From assembly GCA_963848085.1 (NCBI GenBank), contig CAWKCE010000003.1, positions 1,116,001-1,180,000 on the forward strand: DNA of 64,000 bases. Reading direction: 5' to 3'. The notes beneath the pieces were generated by a model. The model did no database searches and had not been told where the DNA came from. It worked only from the letters and a program-made list of their open reading frames with translations. Shown one piece after another: positions 8,237 to 15,760 of this stretch. The DNA is from CAWKCE01 sp032127035 (GTDB lineage: Bacteria; Actinomycetota; Actinomycetes; JAHEKZ01). Positions within the stretch are counted from its first letter, which is position 1. The number at the start of each line of letters is the position of its first letter. The translations under genes and the position numbers were made by a program.

Positions 8237-9513
8237 CCCAGCGGACCTGGCAGGTCCACCGCAACCTGCGTTCCGCCCACCGGCGAGCCCCCGATGCGCA
8301 GGGCACCTCCGGCGCTCTCCGCGGTTCGCCGGACGATGTCCAGCCCGAGACCAGTGGAACCGCCGGACGACGTGCCCCGGGCGGTGACATCCAACGCGGG
8401 CAGGCCCGGACCGTCGTCCCGCACCACAAGTGTGCCGCCGCCGCCGGGCCGCGCCACCAGGCGGATCTCGAACGGCGTGCCGTCCGGTGTGTGCGCAAAC
8501 ACGTTTCCCAGCAAGGCGTCGACGGTGATGGCGTAGTCCTCCGGGCTGCACCGCACCAGAACCGGGCGGTCCGGCAGGTCCACATCCATCCGGCGGTCGG
8601 TGTCCTCGGCCAGGACGGCCCAGAAGCGGGCCCGGTCGGCCACGACCTGTCGTGCGTCGCTGCGGGCCCCCAACCCCTCCCGCTCGGGACGTCGGGCCTC
8701 CCGGATCACCTCGTCGATGAGCCGGGAGAGCTCGGCGACGTCGGCGGTCAGCCGCGAACGCTCACCGCCGTCGGCCAGTCCCTCGGCGTCCAAGCGGAGC
8801 GCGGTGACCGGTGTGCGCAACCGGTGGGACAGGTCCGCGACGGTCTCCCGCTCAGCGGCCAGCAGCTCTCCGATTCGGTCGGCGAGGCGGTTGAGTGCCC
8901 GACCCACCGCCCGAGTCTCGGTCGGCCCGCGGATCTCCACCCGGGCCGAGAGGTCGCCGGCTGCGAGCTGGTTGGCGGTGTCGGCCAGGTCGCGCACCGG
9001 CCGCAGGAGCGATCCAGCGACACCGTTGCCGACGGCCAGCGCCAGCCCGAGCAGGACCACGCCGAGCCCCACCAGGACCAGCCGGGCCTTGGCGACGCCC
9101 TCGGCGAGCGTGTCCGACGGGATGAAGACCTGGATCACTGCCGTCCCGTCCGCGAGCCCCTGCACCGGTACCAGGATCTTGCGGCCGTCAGCGACGTCCA
9201 CCGTGACCGGTCGCCCGGTCGCGGCCAGCTCGACGGCGTCGTCCACCTGCGCCTCGGCCCCGACCGGCGCTCTCCCGGGCAGGAAGACGGTCACCGCGAA
9301 GTCGTTGACGGCGTTCTGGGCATCGACTGACAGCTGGAGGTCCGACCGGCCCACGGTGCTCAGCAGCGGGACCAGTGTCTGCACCGTCAGCGTCGCGTTG
9401 TTGGTCGCCCGGTTCTCCGAGACGCTTCCGACGAGCAGCGTGAGAGGAAGCAGGAAGGCGACGAGCACCAAGACCGTCGCCGCCGCCACCGTCAGCAGCA
9501 TGCGGGTACGCAC
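8233..9513 (-). CDS. Two-component sensor histidine kinase
   Basis: The 426-residue membrane kinase has a transmembrane segment at about 5-29, an extracytoplasmic sensor region of some 115 residues, and a second transmembrane segment at about 146-168. A HAMP linker and a catalytic core follow. The phospho-acceptor is His230 in DLSHRLRTPVTAL, with Asn337 in the N box, DDGPG at 367-371 and GSTGLGL at 385-391. The GTG start shares one base with the response-regulator stop, so the pair is co-translated. The signal sensed is unknown. The likely output is the adjacent response regulator and the divergent secreted-protein gene. Confidence 0.93.
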   Translation of the reverse strand: MRTRMLLTVAAATVLVLVAFLLPLTLLVGSVSENRATNNATLTVQTLVPLLSTVGRSDLQLSVDAQNAVNDFAVTVFLPGRAPVGAEAQVDDAVELAATGRPVTVDVADGRKILVPVQGLADGTAVIQVFIPSDTLAEGVAKARLVLVGLGVVLLGLALAVGNGVAGSLLRPVRDLADTANQLAAGDLSARVEIRGPTETRAVGRALNRLADRIGELLAAERETVADLSHRLRTPVTALRLDAEGLADGGERSRLTADVAELSRLIDEVIREARRPEREGLGARSDARQVVADRARFWAVLAEDTDRRMDVDLPDRPVLVRCSPEDYAITVDALLGNVFAHTPDGTPFEIRLVARPGGGGTLVVRDDGPGLPALDVTARGTSSGGSTGLGLDIVRRTAESAGGALRIGGSPVGGTQVAVDLPGPLG

Positions 9514-10196
9514 TAGTCGTCCGGCGCGATGAGCTTGACGCCCACGCCCCGCACCGTCACCAGGTAGCGGGGGGTCTGGGCGGTCTCGCCGAGCTTGCGG
9601 CGAAGCCATGACAGGTGCACGTCGACCGTCTTGTCAGCCCCTCCGTAGGGCAGTCGCCACACCTCGGTGAGCAGTTCGCGTTTCGTCACCACCCGTCCCG
9701 GCTGCCCAGCGAGGTAGGCGAGCAGGTCGAACTCCCGAGGGCTGAGGTCCACCGACTGCCCGTCCAGCCGCACCTCGCGCGCTGGGACGTCGATCGACAG
9801 GCCCCCGACTGTGAGCACGGGTTCAGGTTCGACGCCCACGGCTCGCCGGAGGACCGCGCGGACCCGAGCGTCCAACTGGTCCGCGCTGTACGGCTTCACG
9901 ACGTAGTCGTCAGCCCCGGCGTCGAGCGCTTTGACCACCATCTGGTCCTCGTCCCGGGCGGTGGCCACGATCACCGGAACCTTGCTCACGGCACGGATCA
10001 TGCGCAGCAGGTCAGTGCCGTCGAGATCGGGGAGACCGAGGTCCAGCACGACGAGGTCCGGCGGGTCGTCAACGACCGACTGGAGCCCGCTCATCGCGTC
10101 CGGGGCGGAGGTGACGGCATGCCCCCGCTCGCCCAGCGCCCGAAGCACTGCGGACCGGATGTGCGGATCGTCCTCGACGACCAGGATCTGTGCCAC
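9513..10196 (-). CDS. OmpR/PhoB-family response regulator
   Basis: This 227-residue regulator has a receiver domain with the acidic pair at 9-10, phospho-acceptor Asp52 in VVLDLGLPD, Thr79 and Lys101 (VVKPYS). A C-terminal winged helix of the OmpR type follows (LSPREFDLLAYLA, then TVDVHLSWLRRKLG). The GTG at 10196 is supported by a TACGCT -10 hexamer exactly six bases upstream and by the absence of a ribosome-binding site, implying a leaderless mRNA. It is followed by its cognate kinase. Confidence 0.95.
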   Translation of the reverse strand: MAQILVVEDDPHIRSAVLRALGERGHAVTSAPDAMSGLQSVVDDPPDLVVLDLGLPDLDGTDLLRMIRAVSKVPVIVATARDEDQMVVKALDAGADDYVVKPYSADQLDARVRAVLRRAVGVEPEPVLTVGGLSIDVPAREVRLDGQSVDLSPREFDLLAYLAGQPGRVVTKRELLTEVWRLPYGGADKTVDVHLSWLRRKLGETAQTPRYLVTVRGVGVKLIAPDD

Positions 10197-10202
10197 ATCG
10201 CG

Positions 10203-10208
10203 AGCGTA
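10203..10208 (-). promoter_or_regulatory. Leaderless -10 element of the two-component operon
   Basis: On the minus strand TACGCT ends six bases before the GTG of the response regulator, placing the transcription start at or next to the first codon. Confidence 0.6.
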
Positions 10209-10277
10209 GCCACGAGGCAGCGGTTCCCGGGCGGGCGCCACTCGACGGGGCGCGAACCGGCAGGACCTTTCGTCGCT

Positions 10278-10294
10278 CTTAGCCCAGGCTTAGC
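10278..10294. promoter_or_regulatory. Tandem CTTAGC repeat, probable response-regulator site
   Basis: CTTAGC occurs twice with an exact 11-base period (10278-10283 and 10289-10294) between the divergent two-component operon and the secreted-protein gene. OmpR-family regulators typically bind two direct half-sites on one helical face. The repeat is centred about 53 bases before the downstream GTG at 10339, a suitable position for activation. Confidence 0.5.
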
Positions 10295-10338
10295 GGCGCC
10301 TGGCGGTTCAGCGGCTCCCCGTGGGTCACACTGTTGGG

Positions 10339-10951
10339 GTGGGACGAATCCGAGCGACTGCCTTGTGGTCGTTGTTCACGGTGATGGCTGTGCTGTCCGG
10401 ACTGGGCGCCGTCGCCGTGGTCCAGGGCGCCATCTCGGGGTCGGCGCCGGACCCACTGACCACCGGGCAGGTCTCGTCCGAGCTGGGGACCGTGAACGCC
10501 GGCACGCCCGGAACCCACGGCGGCCGGGCCCAGCGCGCAGCCCACCCCCTCGACAAGCCACAGTCGAAAGCCCAAGCCGGGTCCCACCAAGACGCCCGCC
10601 GCCGGCGGCGGGACGTCCCCGTCCCCGACCGCCAGCCCGCGGCCGACCAAGTCCGCCAGCCCGTCGGCGTCTGGCGGATCGTCTGGCGGATCGGGATCGT
10701 CCGGTCAGACCCGCGTTCTCACGTCTCGCGGCGGCTCGGTCGTCGCCTCCTGTGAGGCCGGTCAGGTGTACCTCCGATCCTGGAGCCCGGCCGCGGGCTT
10801 CGCCGTCGACGAGGTGCAGCGCGGTCCTGCCGCCACCGCCGAGATCAAGTTCCGCTCGACCGGTGGCCAGGAGGACGAGGTGGGGATGCACCTCAGCTGC
10901 CGGTCGGGGGTGCCGGTCACCTCGAACGAGAACGGCCGCGACCACGACTGA
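10339..10951 (+). pseudogene. Frame-disrupted membrane-anchored Pro/Ser/Thr-rich secreted protein
   Basis: The first part reads as a short basic N-terminus and one hydrophobic anchor (LWSLFTVMAVLSGLGAVAVV) in one frame. From about 10496 the next frame encodes a typical extracytoplasmic Pro/Ser/Thr-rich linker (TSPSPTASPRPTKSASPSAS). It continues into a conserved-looking C-terminal domain containing SRGGSVVASCEAG, VYLRSWSPAAGFAVDEV and VGMHLSCRSGVPV, stopping at 10949-10951. In its own frame the first part runs into an Arg-rich sequence and stops at 10755. A one-base shift between about 10496 and 10610 would restore one protein; a CCCCC run at 10545-10549 is a candidate spot. It may be a real mutation or a sequencing error. 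Confidence 0.65.
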
Positions 10952-10962
10952 CGGCCCGCACA

Positions 10963-10995
10963 GTCACCCCGACCCGATGGCTCCGGCCGGGTGAC
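10963..10995. terminator. Hairpin between the secreted-protein gene and ctaA
   Basis: GTCACCC and GGGTGAC form a perfect seven-base-pair stem with a 19-base loop across the end of ctaA, facing the end of the convergent gene. The long loop lowers confidence. Confidence 0.3.
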
Positions 10996-11911
10996 GGCGG
11001 GTGGACAGGAGCAGTGTGACGGTCGCCACCCAGACCAGGCAGGCTCCCAGAACGTGCAGGCTCACCAGCGCGACCGGGACACCGGTGAAGTACTGGGTGT
11101 AGCCCACCGCACCTTGGGCCACGCAGGCGAGCAGCAGCCAGACAGCTGCCCGCTGCGGTGACCGGGGCGCTCCGGTGAGCCGGCAGCCGAGCCAGAACGC
11201 GACGGTCAGCCCGACCAGCAGGATCACCACGTCTGCGTGGAGCCAGCTCGCCGCCCGGACGTCGAACCCGAACCGGGGCGACGCTTCGTCGCCGGCATGG
11301 GGCCCGCTGCCGGTCACGACGGTGCCCAGGACCAGCACCGTCACGGCGACGACAGAAATCACCCAGGCGAGCGACCGGAGCTCACCGCGGACCGTGGGTG
11401 TCGCAGGACCGTCGCCGGCTTCCCCTGACCGGTTGAGGAGGACCACGGCGGCCGCGATCACGGCCATCGACAGCAGGAAGTGGGCGGCCACGGCGGCCGG
11501 GTGGAGGTCGACCAGCACGGTGACCCCACCCAGCACCGCCTGCGCCGGGATGCCGGCGAGGACGAGAGCGGCCAGAACCACGAGCGGACGACGTCTGGGT
11601 CGGTGTCGGAGGACCGCCACGAGTGCCGCGATCGCCACCACGACCAGGACCAGGGTGAGCAGACGGTTGCCAAACTCGATGAGGCTCTGGGTGCCCTCGG
11701 CTTGCCCAGCGGTCGGCACGAGGCTGCCGTCGGTGCACTCCGGCCAGGTGGGGCACCCCAACCCTGATCCGGTCAGGCGGACCAGGCCGCCGGTCACCAC
11801 GATGCCCACCTGGACCACCACGTTGGCGATGAGGACTCGCCGGGTGCCGGCGCTCACCGGGACCGCAGATCCGGCGTCGGCGCCGGGCACGTCGGCGGTC
11901 CGCGAGGTCAC
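10964..11911 (-). CDS. ctaA: Heme A synthase (CtaA/COX15 family)
   Basis: This 315-residue membrane protein with about eight hydrophobic segments oxidises the C8 methyl of heme O to give heme A. The VTGGLVRLTGSGLGCPTWPEC block near residues 38-59 includes the extracellular Cys pair of the family. Conserved His-containing helices follow (LHPAAVAAHF, and HVLGACLVW near the C-terminus). The GTG start has TAGGGT six bases upstream and no ribosome-binding site, so it is probably transcribed as a leaderless mRNA separately from the anti-sigma gene. It pairs functionally with ctaB. Confidence 0.93.
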   Translation of the reverse strand: MTSRTADVPGADAGSAVPVSAGTRRVLIANVVVQVGIVVTGGLVRLTGSGLGCPTWPECTDGSLVPTAGQAEGTQSLIEFGNRLLTLVLVVVAIAALVAVLRHRPRRRPLVVLAALVLAGIPAQAVLGGVTVLVDLHPAAVAAHFLLSMAVIAAAVVLLNRSGEAGDGPATPTVRGELRSLAWVISVVAVTVLVLGTVVTGSGPHAGDEASPRFGFDVRAASWLHADVVILLVGLTVAFWLGCRLTGAPRSPQRAAVWLLLACVAQGAVGYTQYFTGVPVALVSLHVLGACLVWVATVTLLLSTRRHPAGAIGSG

Positions 11912-11917
11912 GTCGCA

Positions 11918-11923
11918 ACCCTA
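11918..11923 (-). promoter_or_regulatory. Leaderless -10 element of ctaA
   Basis: On the minus strand TAGGGT ends six bases before the ctaA GTG. It lies immediately downstream of the hairpin that follows the anti-sigma gene. Confidence 0.55.
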
Positions 11924-11937
11924 CGGCTCAGGAGCCG
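11924..11937 (-). terminator. Short hairpin after the anti-sigma gene
   Basis: On the minus strand CGGCTCCTGAGCCG gives a five-base-pair stem with a four-base loop, in the 35-base gap between the anti-sigma stop and ctaA. It may separate the two units, but there is no T-tract. Confidence 0.3.
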
Positions 11938-11946
11938 GACCGTTGG

Positions 11947-12693
11947 TCAGGTGGACAGCTCGCCGCGCACCACGGAGTCGCTGGAGTGCAGCGGGTCGCC
12001 GTCGTACGGCTCAATCGACACGTCGACCACCGAGTACGTGCTGAGGTCGAGCCCTGCGGGCACGGGGAAGGTGCCGCGGGTTCCCGGCAGCGCGCCGAGC
12101 CCGACCATGGCGAAGGTCTCCGGGTCGATGAGCCAGACCTCGTAGAACCCGTCCCCCGGGGACAGACCTGAGACGTCCAGGACGAGCTGAGGCCCATCCG
12201 GACCCTCGACGATCTCGGCCGACCCCGTCCCAGCATGCGCGGGCAGGGCCGCCAGACTCGCCGTGGCGACTGCGGCCGCCACCGGGGGGGCGGGGGTCGA
12301 CTCGGAGGTCACCACGCTCGTGGCGACCGATCCCATGACCACTCCCAAGACGGAGGCGGCGACGAGCAGCCCGGTCGACCACCGACGTCGGCGATCGGCC
12401 AGCGAGACGACCGGAGCCAGCTCGCTGGCTGGCTGGGTCGCCGAGTCGTCGGCCAGCTCGCTCCGGATGGCGTCCCAGACGCGAGGTGGCGGTGACTCGA
12501 GGGTCTCTGCTCGGTCCAGCGTGCGAGCCGTGGCCACGACTTGGGTGAGCTCCGAGAGCTCGGACGCGCAACGGTCGCAGGCCTGCAGGTGCGCGACAGC
12601 CGCGCCATCCCCTGGCTCGCCCAGTGCGCACAGCGCCAGCGCCTCGGGGGCGAGGTGACCCTCAGCGCCCGAAAGCAGGTCAGACGGTGGCAC
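11947..12693 (-). CDS. Anti-sigma factor, zinc-finger plus RskA-like domain
   Basis: The 248-residue single-pass membrane protein begins with an anti-sigma zinc-binding domain (His35, Cys39, Cys42 in HLQACDRC). It has a transmembrane helix at about 107-128 and an extracytoplasmic domain with the RskA-type block YEVWLIDPETFAMVGLG. It should hold the adjacent ECF sigma factor inactive until a periplasmic or redox signal releases it. Its GTG start overlaps the sigma gene by 14 bases, the usual pairing for these systems. The signal cannot be read from the sequence. Confidence 0.92.
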   Translation of the reverse strand: MPPSDLLSGAEGHLAPEALALCALGEPGDGAAVAHLQACDRCASELSELTQVVATARTLDRAETLESPPPRVWDAIRSELADDSATQPASELAPVVSLADRRRRWSTGLLVAASVLGVVMGSVATSVVTSESTPAPPVAAAVATASLAALPAHAGTGSAEIVEGPDGPQLVLDVSGLSPGDGFYEVWLIDPETFAMVGLGALPGTRGTFPVPAGLDLSTYSVVDVSIEPYDGDPLHSSDSVVRGELST

Positions 12694-13234
12694 GGCTGGC
12701 CTCCAATCGTCGACGGAGACGTTCCAGGCTCCGACGGATATGACTCTTCACCGTGCCCAACGGCAGTTCGAGGGCGGCGGAGATCTGAGCGTGGGTCATG
12801 TCCTCATAGAACGCGAGCTCCATGATCTGCCGGGCGGGCTGGGCCAGGGTGCCCAGCTCGTCCCGCATGACAACCCGGTCGGCGACCTGGTCAACCCCTT
12901 CTTCGGTCGTTCGGGGCCGTTCGGATGCACTCGCCACGGCCTCGACCGACCGCTGCTCCCTCTCCCGGGCCGCCCACCGGTCGGAGACCTTGTGCCGGGT
13001 GATCCCGACCAGCCACCCGGGGAGAGCCCCGCCGGCGGGGTCGTAGCGCGCGCGGCCTCTCCAGGCCGCCAGGAAGACCACCTGGGTCACGTCCTCCGCG
13101 TCGAGCCGGCTTCCCAGCGAGCGCAGGGCGACGGTGTAGACGAGGGAGGACCAGCGCCGGTAGGCCTCCTCGAGGGCAGCCTCGTCGCCGTCGCGGAAGG
13201 CCACGGCGACCTCGTCGTCTTCCAGTGTCAGCAC
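12680..13234 (-). CDS. ECF-family RNA polymerase sigma factor
   Basis: This 184-residue sigma-70 family protein has region 2 (YRRWSSLVYTVALRSLGS, then DAEDVTQVVFLAAWRG) and region 4 (the helix-turn-helix MTHAQISAALELPLGTVKSH). A short acidic/Arg linker joins them. No extra C-terminal domain is present. The GTG at 13234 was selected because TAGCGT ends seven bases upstream and the more upstream in-frame sequence lacks family similarity. It is co-transcribed with its anti-sigma factor and resembles the SigK/RskA class by architecture; the target genes are unknown. Confidence 0.93.
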   Translation of the reverse strand: MLTLEDDEVAVAFRDGDEAALEEAYRRWSSLVYTVALRSLGSRLDAEDVTQVVFLAAWRGRARYDPAGGALPGWLVGITRHKVSDRWAAREREQRSVEAVASASERPRTTEEGVDQVADRVVMRDELGTLAQPARQIMELAFYEDMTHAQISAALELPLGTVKSHIRRSLERLRRRLEASRATV

Positions 13235-13241
13235 GAGGTCG

Positions 13242-13247
13242 ACGCTA
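13242..13247 (-). promoter_or_regulatory. Leaderless -10 element of the sigma/anti-sigma operon
   Basis: On the minus strand TAGCGT ends seven bases before the sigma GTG. This resembles a housekeeping -10 element; no ECF-type autoregulatory pair was recognised. Confidence 0.5.
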
Positions 13248-13274
13248 CCGTTCTCGCCGGCTGGCCCCCGACAC

Positions 13275-14057
13275 CTACTCCCAGCGAAACACCCGGATCG
13301 CCCACCCGCCGGCGGCGGTCCAGGCGCCAAGCACGAGCCACGGCCCCGCGCCCACCGGGCTCCCCTCGAGCGCCGCCCGAAGGCCGTCTGCGAGGGCAGC
13401 GGTGGGCAGCAGCGACTGGAGGGCAGTCACCCCGGACGGCCAGTCAGTGGACGGCACGATGAGGCCGCCCCCGACGAGCAGCACCAGATAGACCAAGTTG
13501 GCGACCGCCAAGGTCGCCTCGGCGCGGACCGTGCCCGCGAGCAGCAGTCCCATTCCGGCCAGGGCGACGGTGGCGAGGACGACCAGGGCAGCGGCCGCTG
13601 CCAGGCCCGACACGTGCGGGTGCGGTCGCCATCCGAGGGCCACGGCGAGGGCGGACAGCAGGACGATCTGCCCGACCTCGACCACGAACACCGCCCCCGC
13701 CTTGCCGGCGAGGAGACCGTCGCGACCGAGGGGGGTGGCCCCGAGTCGTTTCAGGACGCCATACCTGCGCTCGAAGCCGGTCTGGATCGCCAGGCCGGTG
13801 AACGCCGTCGAGAGCACCGCCAGCGCCAGCACCCCCGGCGCCAGCACGGCCATGCGGGCCGCGGGGTCCGTGGCCGTGCCCAGGTCCAGAAACTGCGTGC
13901 GCCCGAAGGCCACCAGGAGGCCGGCCGGGATCACCAACGTGAGCAGCAGCTGCTCGCCGTTACGCAGTGTCATGCCGAGCTCGAGAACGGCCTGCGCCAG
14001 GACTCGCTGCCGCCACGGGGCGGCCGCTGGCCGGGGGTGCAGGTCGAGGTCCGTCAC
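13275..14057 (-). CDS. ABC-2 type transporter permease
   Basis: The 260-residue protein has six hydrophobic segments and the ABC-2 membrane topology, including the amphipathic RRYGVLKRLGATPL segment (near residue 99) that follows helix 2 in this family. It forms an exporter with the ATPase encoded just upstream; the GTG start overlaps the ATPase stop (GTGA). The equivalent position in mycobacteria (next to ctaA) also carries an ABC exporter of unknown substrate, so no substrate is assigned. Confidence 0.9.
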   Translation of the reverse strand: MTDLDLHPRPAAAPWRQRVLAQAVLELGMTLRNGEQLLLTLVIPAGLLVAFGRTQFLDLGTATDPAARMAVLAPGVLALAVLSTAFTGLAIQTGFERRYGVLKRLGATPLGRDGLLAGKAGAVFVVEVGQIVLLSALAVALGWRPHPHVSGLAAAAALVVLATVALAGMGLLLAGTVRAEATLAVANLVYLVLLVGGGLIVPSTDWPSGVTALQSLLPTAALADGLRAALEGSPVGAGPWLVLGAWTAAGGWAIRVFRWE

Positions 14058-14980
14058 GGCCGGAGCTCCCGCCCGGTGAGCTCCAGGAAGACGTCCTCGA
14101 GCGATCGACGGTGGGTGCGCAGCCGCTCTGGCATGACCCCCTTCTGGGCGCACCAGGTGGTCACCGCCACCAGCAGCTGCGGGTCGACCGGACCGGACAC
14201 CCGGTACCGACCGGGGCCGATCTCCGCGACCGTGCAGCCAGCCGGCAGCGTGGGCTGCAGGGAGTCGACCGGCAGCCCGGGCGGCGCGTCGAAGCTCAGG
14301 CTCGTCTCGCCGGCGTCGGTGAGCGCGGTGGGGGTCCCGTGGGCGACGACCCGACCGTGGTCGATGATCACCACCTCGTCGGCCAGCTCCTCGGCCTCCT
14401 CGAGGTAGTGGGTGGTCAGGACCACGGCCACCCCCGCCTCGCGCAGCTGTCGGACCAGGTCCCAGACGGCCCGCCGGGACTGCGGATCGAGACCGGACGT
14501 GGGCTCGTCGAGGAAGGCCACCTCGGGACGCCCCACGAGCGCGAGGGCCAGGAGCGTCCGCTGCTGCTCGCCGCCGGACAGTCGGCGGAAGGCGCTTCCC
14601 GCCACCCGTCCCAGTGCCAGCGCCTCGACGAGCTCGGCCGGGGGGATCGGGTGTCGGTAGAGCCGAGCGGCGTGCGCCAGCGCGGTGGTCGGGGACACCG
14701 ACGCGTAGACCCCGCCGCTTTGGAGCATGACGCCGACGCGGGGCCGCAGCGCGGCGGCATCGCGAACGGGGTCCAGTCCGAGGACGCGCGCGCTGCCCTC
14801 GTCCGGCAGGCGGAAGCCCTCACAGACCTCGAGGGTGGTGGTCTTGCCGGCGCCGTTCGGGCCGACGACGGCGGTGACAGCGCCGGCTGCCGCCGCGAGC
14901 TCCAGGCCCGCCACGGCGACCAGGCTGCCGTACCGTTTGACCAGGCCCGTCACCTCGACCGCGACCGGTGCCCGCTCCAC
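14054..14980 (-). CDS. ABC-2 type transporter ATP-binding protein
   Basis: This 308-residue ATPase carries Walker A (GPNGAGKTTT), a Q-loop region (VGVMLQSGGVY), signature LSGGEQQR, Walker B AFLDEPTSGLDP and the switch His in TTHYLEEAEEL. A C-terminal extension of about 90 residues is typical of drug/antibiotic exporter ATPases of the DrrA type. The GTG start has TAGGGT six bases upstream and no ribosome-binding site. It is the first gene of the minus-strand run ABC-permease-sigma-anti-sigma-ctaA. Confidence 0.94.
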   Translation of the reverse strand: MERAPVAVEVTGLVKRYGSLVAVAGLELAAAAGAVTAVVGPNGAGKTTTLEVCEGFRLPDEGSARVLGLDPVRDAAALRPRVGVMLQSGGVYASVSPTTALAHAARLYRHPIPPAELVEALALGRVAGSAFRRLSGGEQQRTLLALALVGRPEVAFLDEPTSGLDPQSRRAVWDLVRQLREAGVAVVLTTHYLEEAEELADEVVIIDHGRVVAHGTPTALTDAGETSLSFDAPPGLPVDSLQPTLPAGCTVAEIGPGRYRVSGPVDPQLLVAVTTWCAQKGVMPERLRTHRRSLEDVFLELTGRELRP

Positions 14981-14986
14981 GGCGTC

Positions 14987-14992
14987 ACCCTA
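14987..14992 (-). promoter_or_regulatory. Leaderless -10 element of the ABC exporter operon
   Basis: On the minus strand TAGGGT ends six bases before the GTG of the ATPase gene. Confidence 0.55.
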
Positions 14993-15036
14993 GGGCCGTT
15001 CCGGCCCCCCGGCGCGTCCGGGGGTGCATCCTGGCC

Positions 15037-15051
15037 GGGTTTATGAAACCC
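15037..15051. promoter_or_regulatory. Perfect palindrome upstream of sufR, predicted SufR operator
   Basis: GGGTTTATGAAACCC has six-base arms and a three-base spacer and ends seven bases before the sufR GTG. It therefore overlaps the expected -10 and start region of this autoregulated operon. A role as operator is inferred from position and symmetry; the sequence does not resemble the ACACT-N5-TGTGA site I recall for the mycobacterial protein. Confidence 0.5.
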
Positions 15052-15058
15052 TGGGGTT

Positions 15059-15760
15059 GTGAAAATCGACGCCGCGACAACTCCTGCCCTGGAGCGGGAG
15101 CCGGACGTCGTCGGCCGGGATGCCGTGACGCGCTGTCTGATGGTCCATGGCGCAGCGACGGCGACCGCTGTGGCCGACCGGCTGGGCGTCAGCTCGACCG
15201 TGGTCCGCCGCCATCTGGAGCACCTTCTCGCGGCGGGACTCGTCGAGGCCCGCGAGCGCCCTCCGTACGGCCCCTCACCGGCGCGCCGCCGAGGTCGGCC
15301 GGCCCGGGTCTTCGCGCTGACGGCCAGCGGTCGGGAGACGCTGCCGGCGGCCTATGACGCGCTGGCGCTGGCGGCCCTGCAGCACGTCGCTGACCGCGAG
15401 GGCGCCGAGGGCGTCCGTGCTTTCGCGCGGGCACGCGCCGCCGAGCTCGAGGCGGCCCTGGTCGGCGGCCTCGAGGCCGGTCGTCCGAACGACGACCCGG
15501 TGGCCGTGGTGGCGGCCACGCTGTCCGAGCTCGGCTTCGCCGCCAGCGTGGACCCGGCACCCGGTGGCCACCAGCTGTGCCAGCACCACTGCCCGGTTGC
15601 CCATGTCGCCGAGGAGTTCCCCGAGCTGTGCGAGGCGGAGACCGAGGCCCTCGGTCACGTGCTCGGGCGCCACGTCCAGCGGCTCGCCACCATCGCGCAC
15701 GGCGACGGCGTGTGCACCACCGTGATCCCCTCCGCACCACCCCAGAGGAGCAGCACATGA
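15059..15760 (+). CDS. sufR: SufR, Fe-S cluster-sensing repressor of the suf operon
   Basis: The 233-residue regulator has an N-terminal winged helix (TAVADRLGVSSTVVRRHLEHL) and the C-terminal SufR cysteine set: Cys174, Cys178, Cys191 and Cys219 (CQHHCP, ELCEAE, DGVCTT). In characterised homologues three of these ligate a [4Fe-4S] cluster, and the holo-form represses suf transcription. Its stop overlaps the sufB ATG (ATGA), so it is the first gene of the operon it controls. The GTG start has almost no room for a ribosome-binding site after the palindrome, suggesting leaderless translation. Confidence 0.94.
   Translation: MKIDAATTPALEREPDVVGRDAVTRCLMVHGAATATAVADRLGVSSTVVRRHLEHLLAAGLVEARERPPYGPSPARRRGRPARVFALTASGRETLPAAYDALALAALQHVADREGAEGVRAFARARAAELEAALVGGLEAGRPNDDPVAVVAATLSELGFAASVDPAPGGHQLCQHHCPVAHVAEEFPELCEAETEALGHVLGRHVQRLATIAHGDGVCTTVIPSAPPQRSST

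Noticed and set aside
10610..10619. GGGACGTCCC palindrome resembling the DosR-like half-sites
   Set aside because: It has no four-base spacer and lies inside the coding part of the frame-disrupted gene, so it is probably chance in GC-rich DNA.
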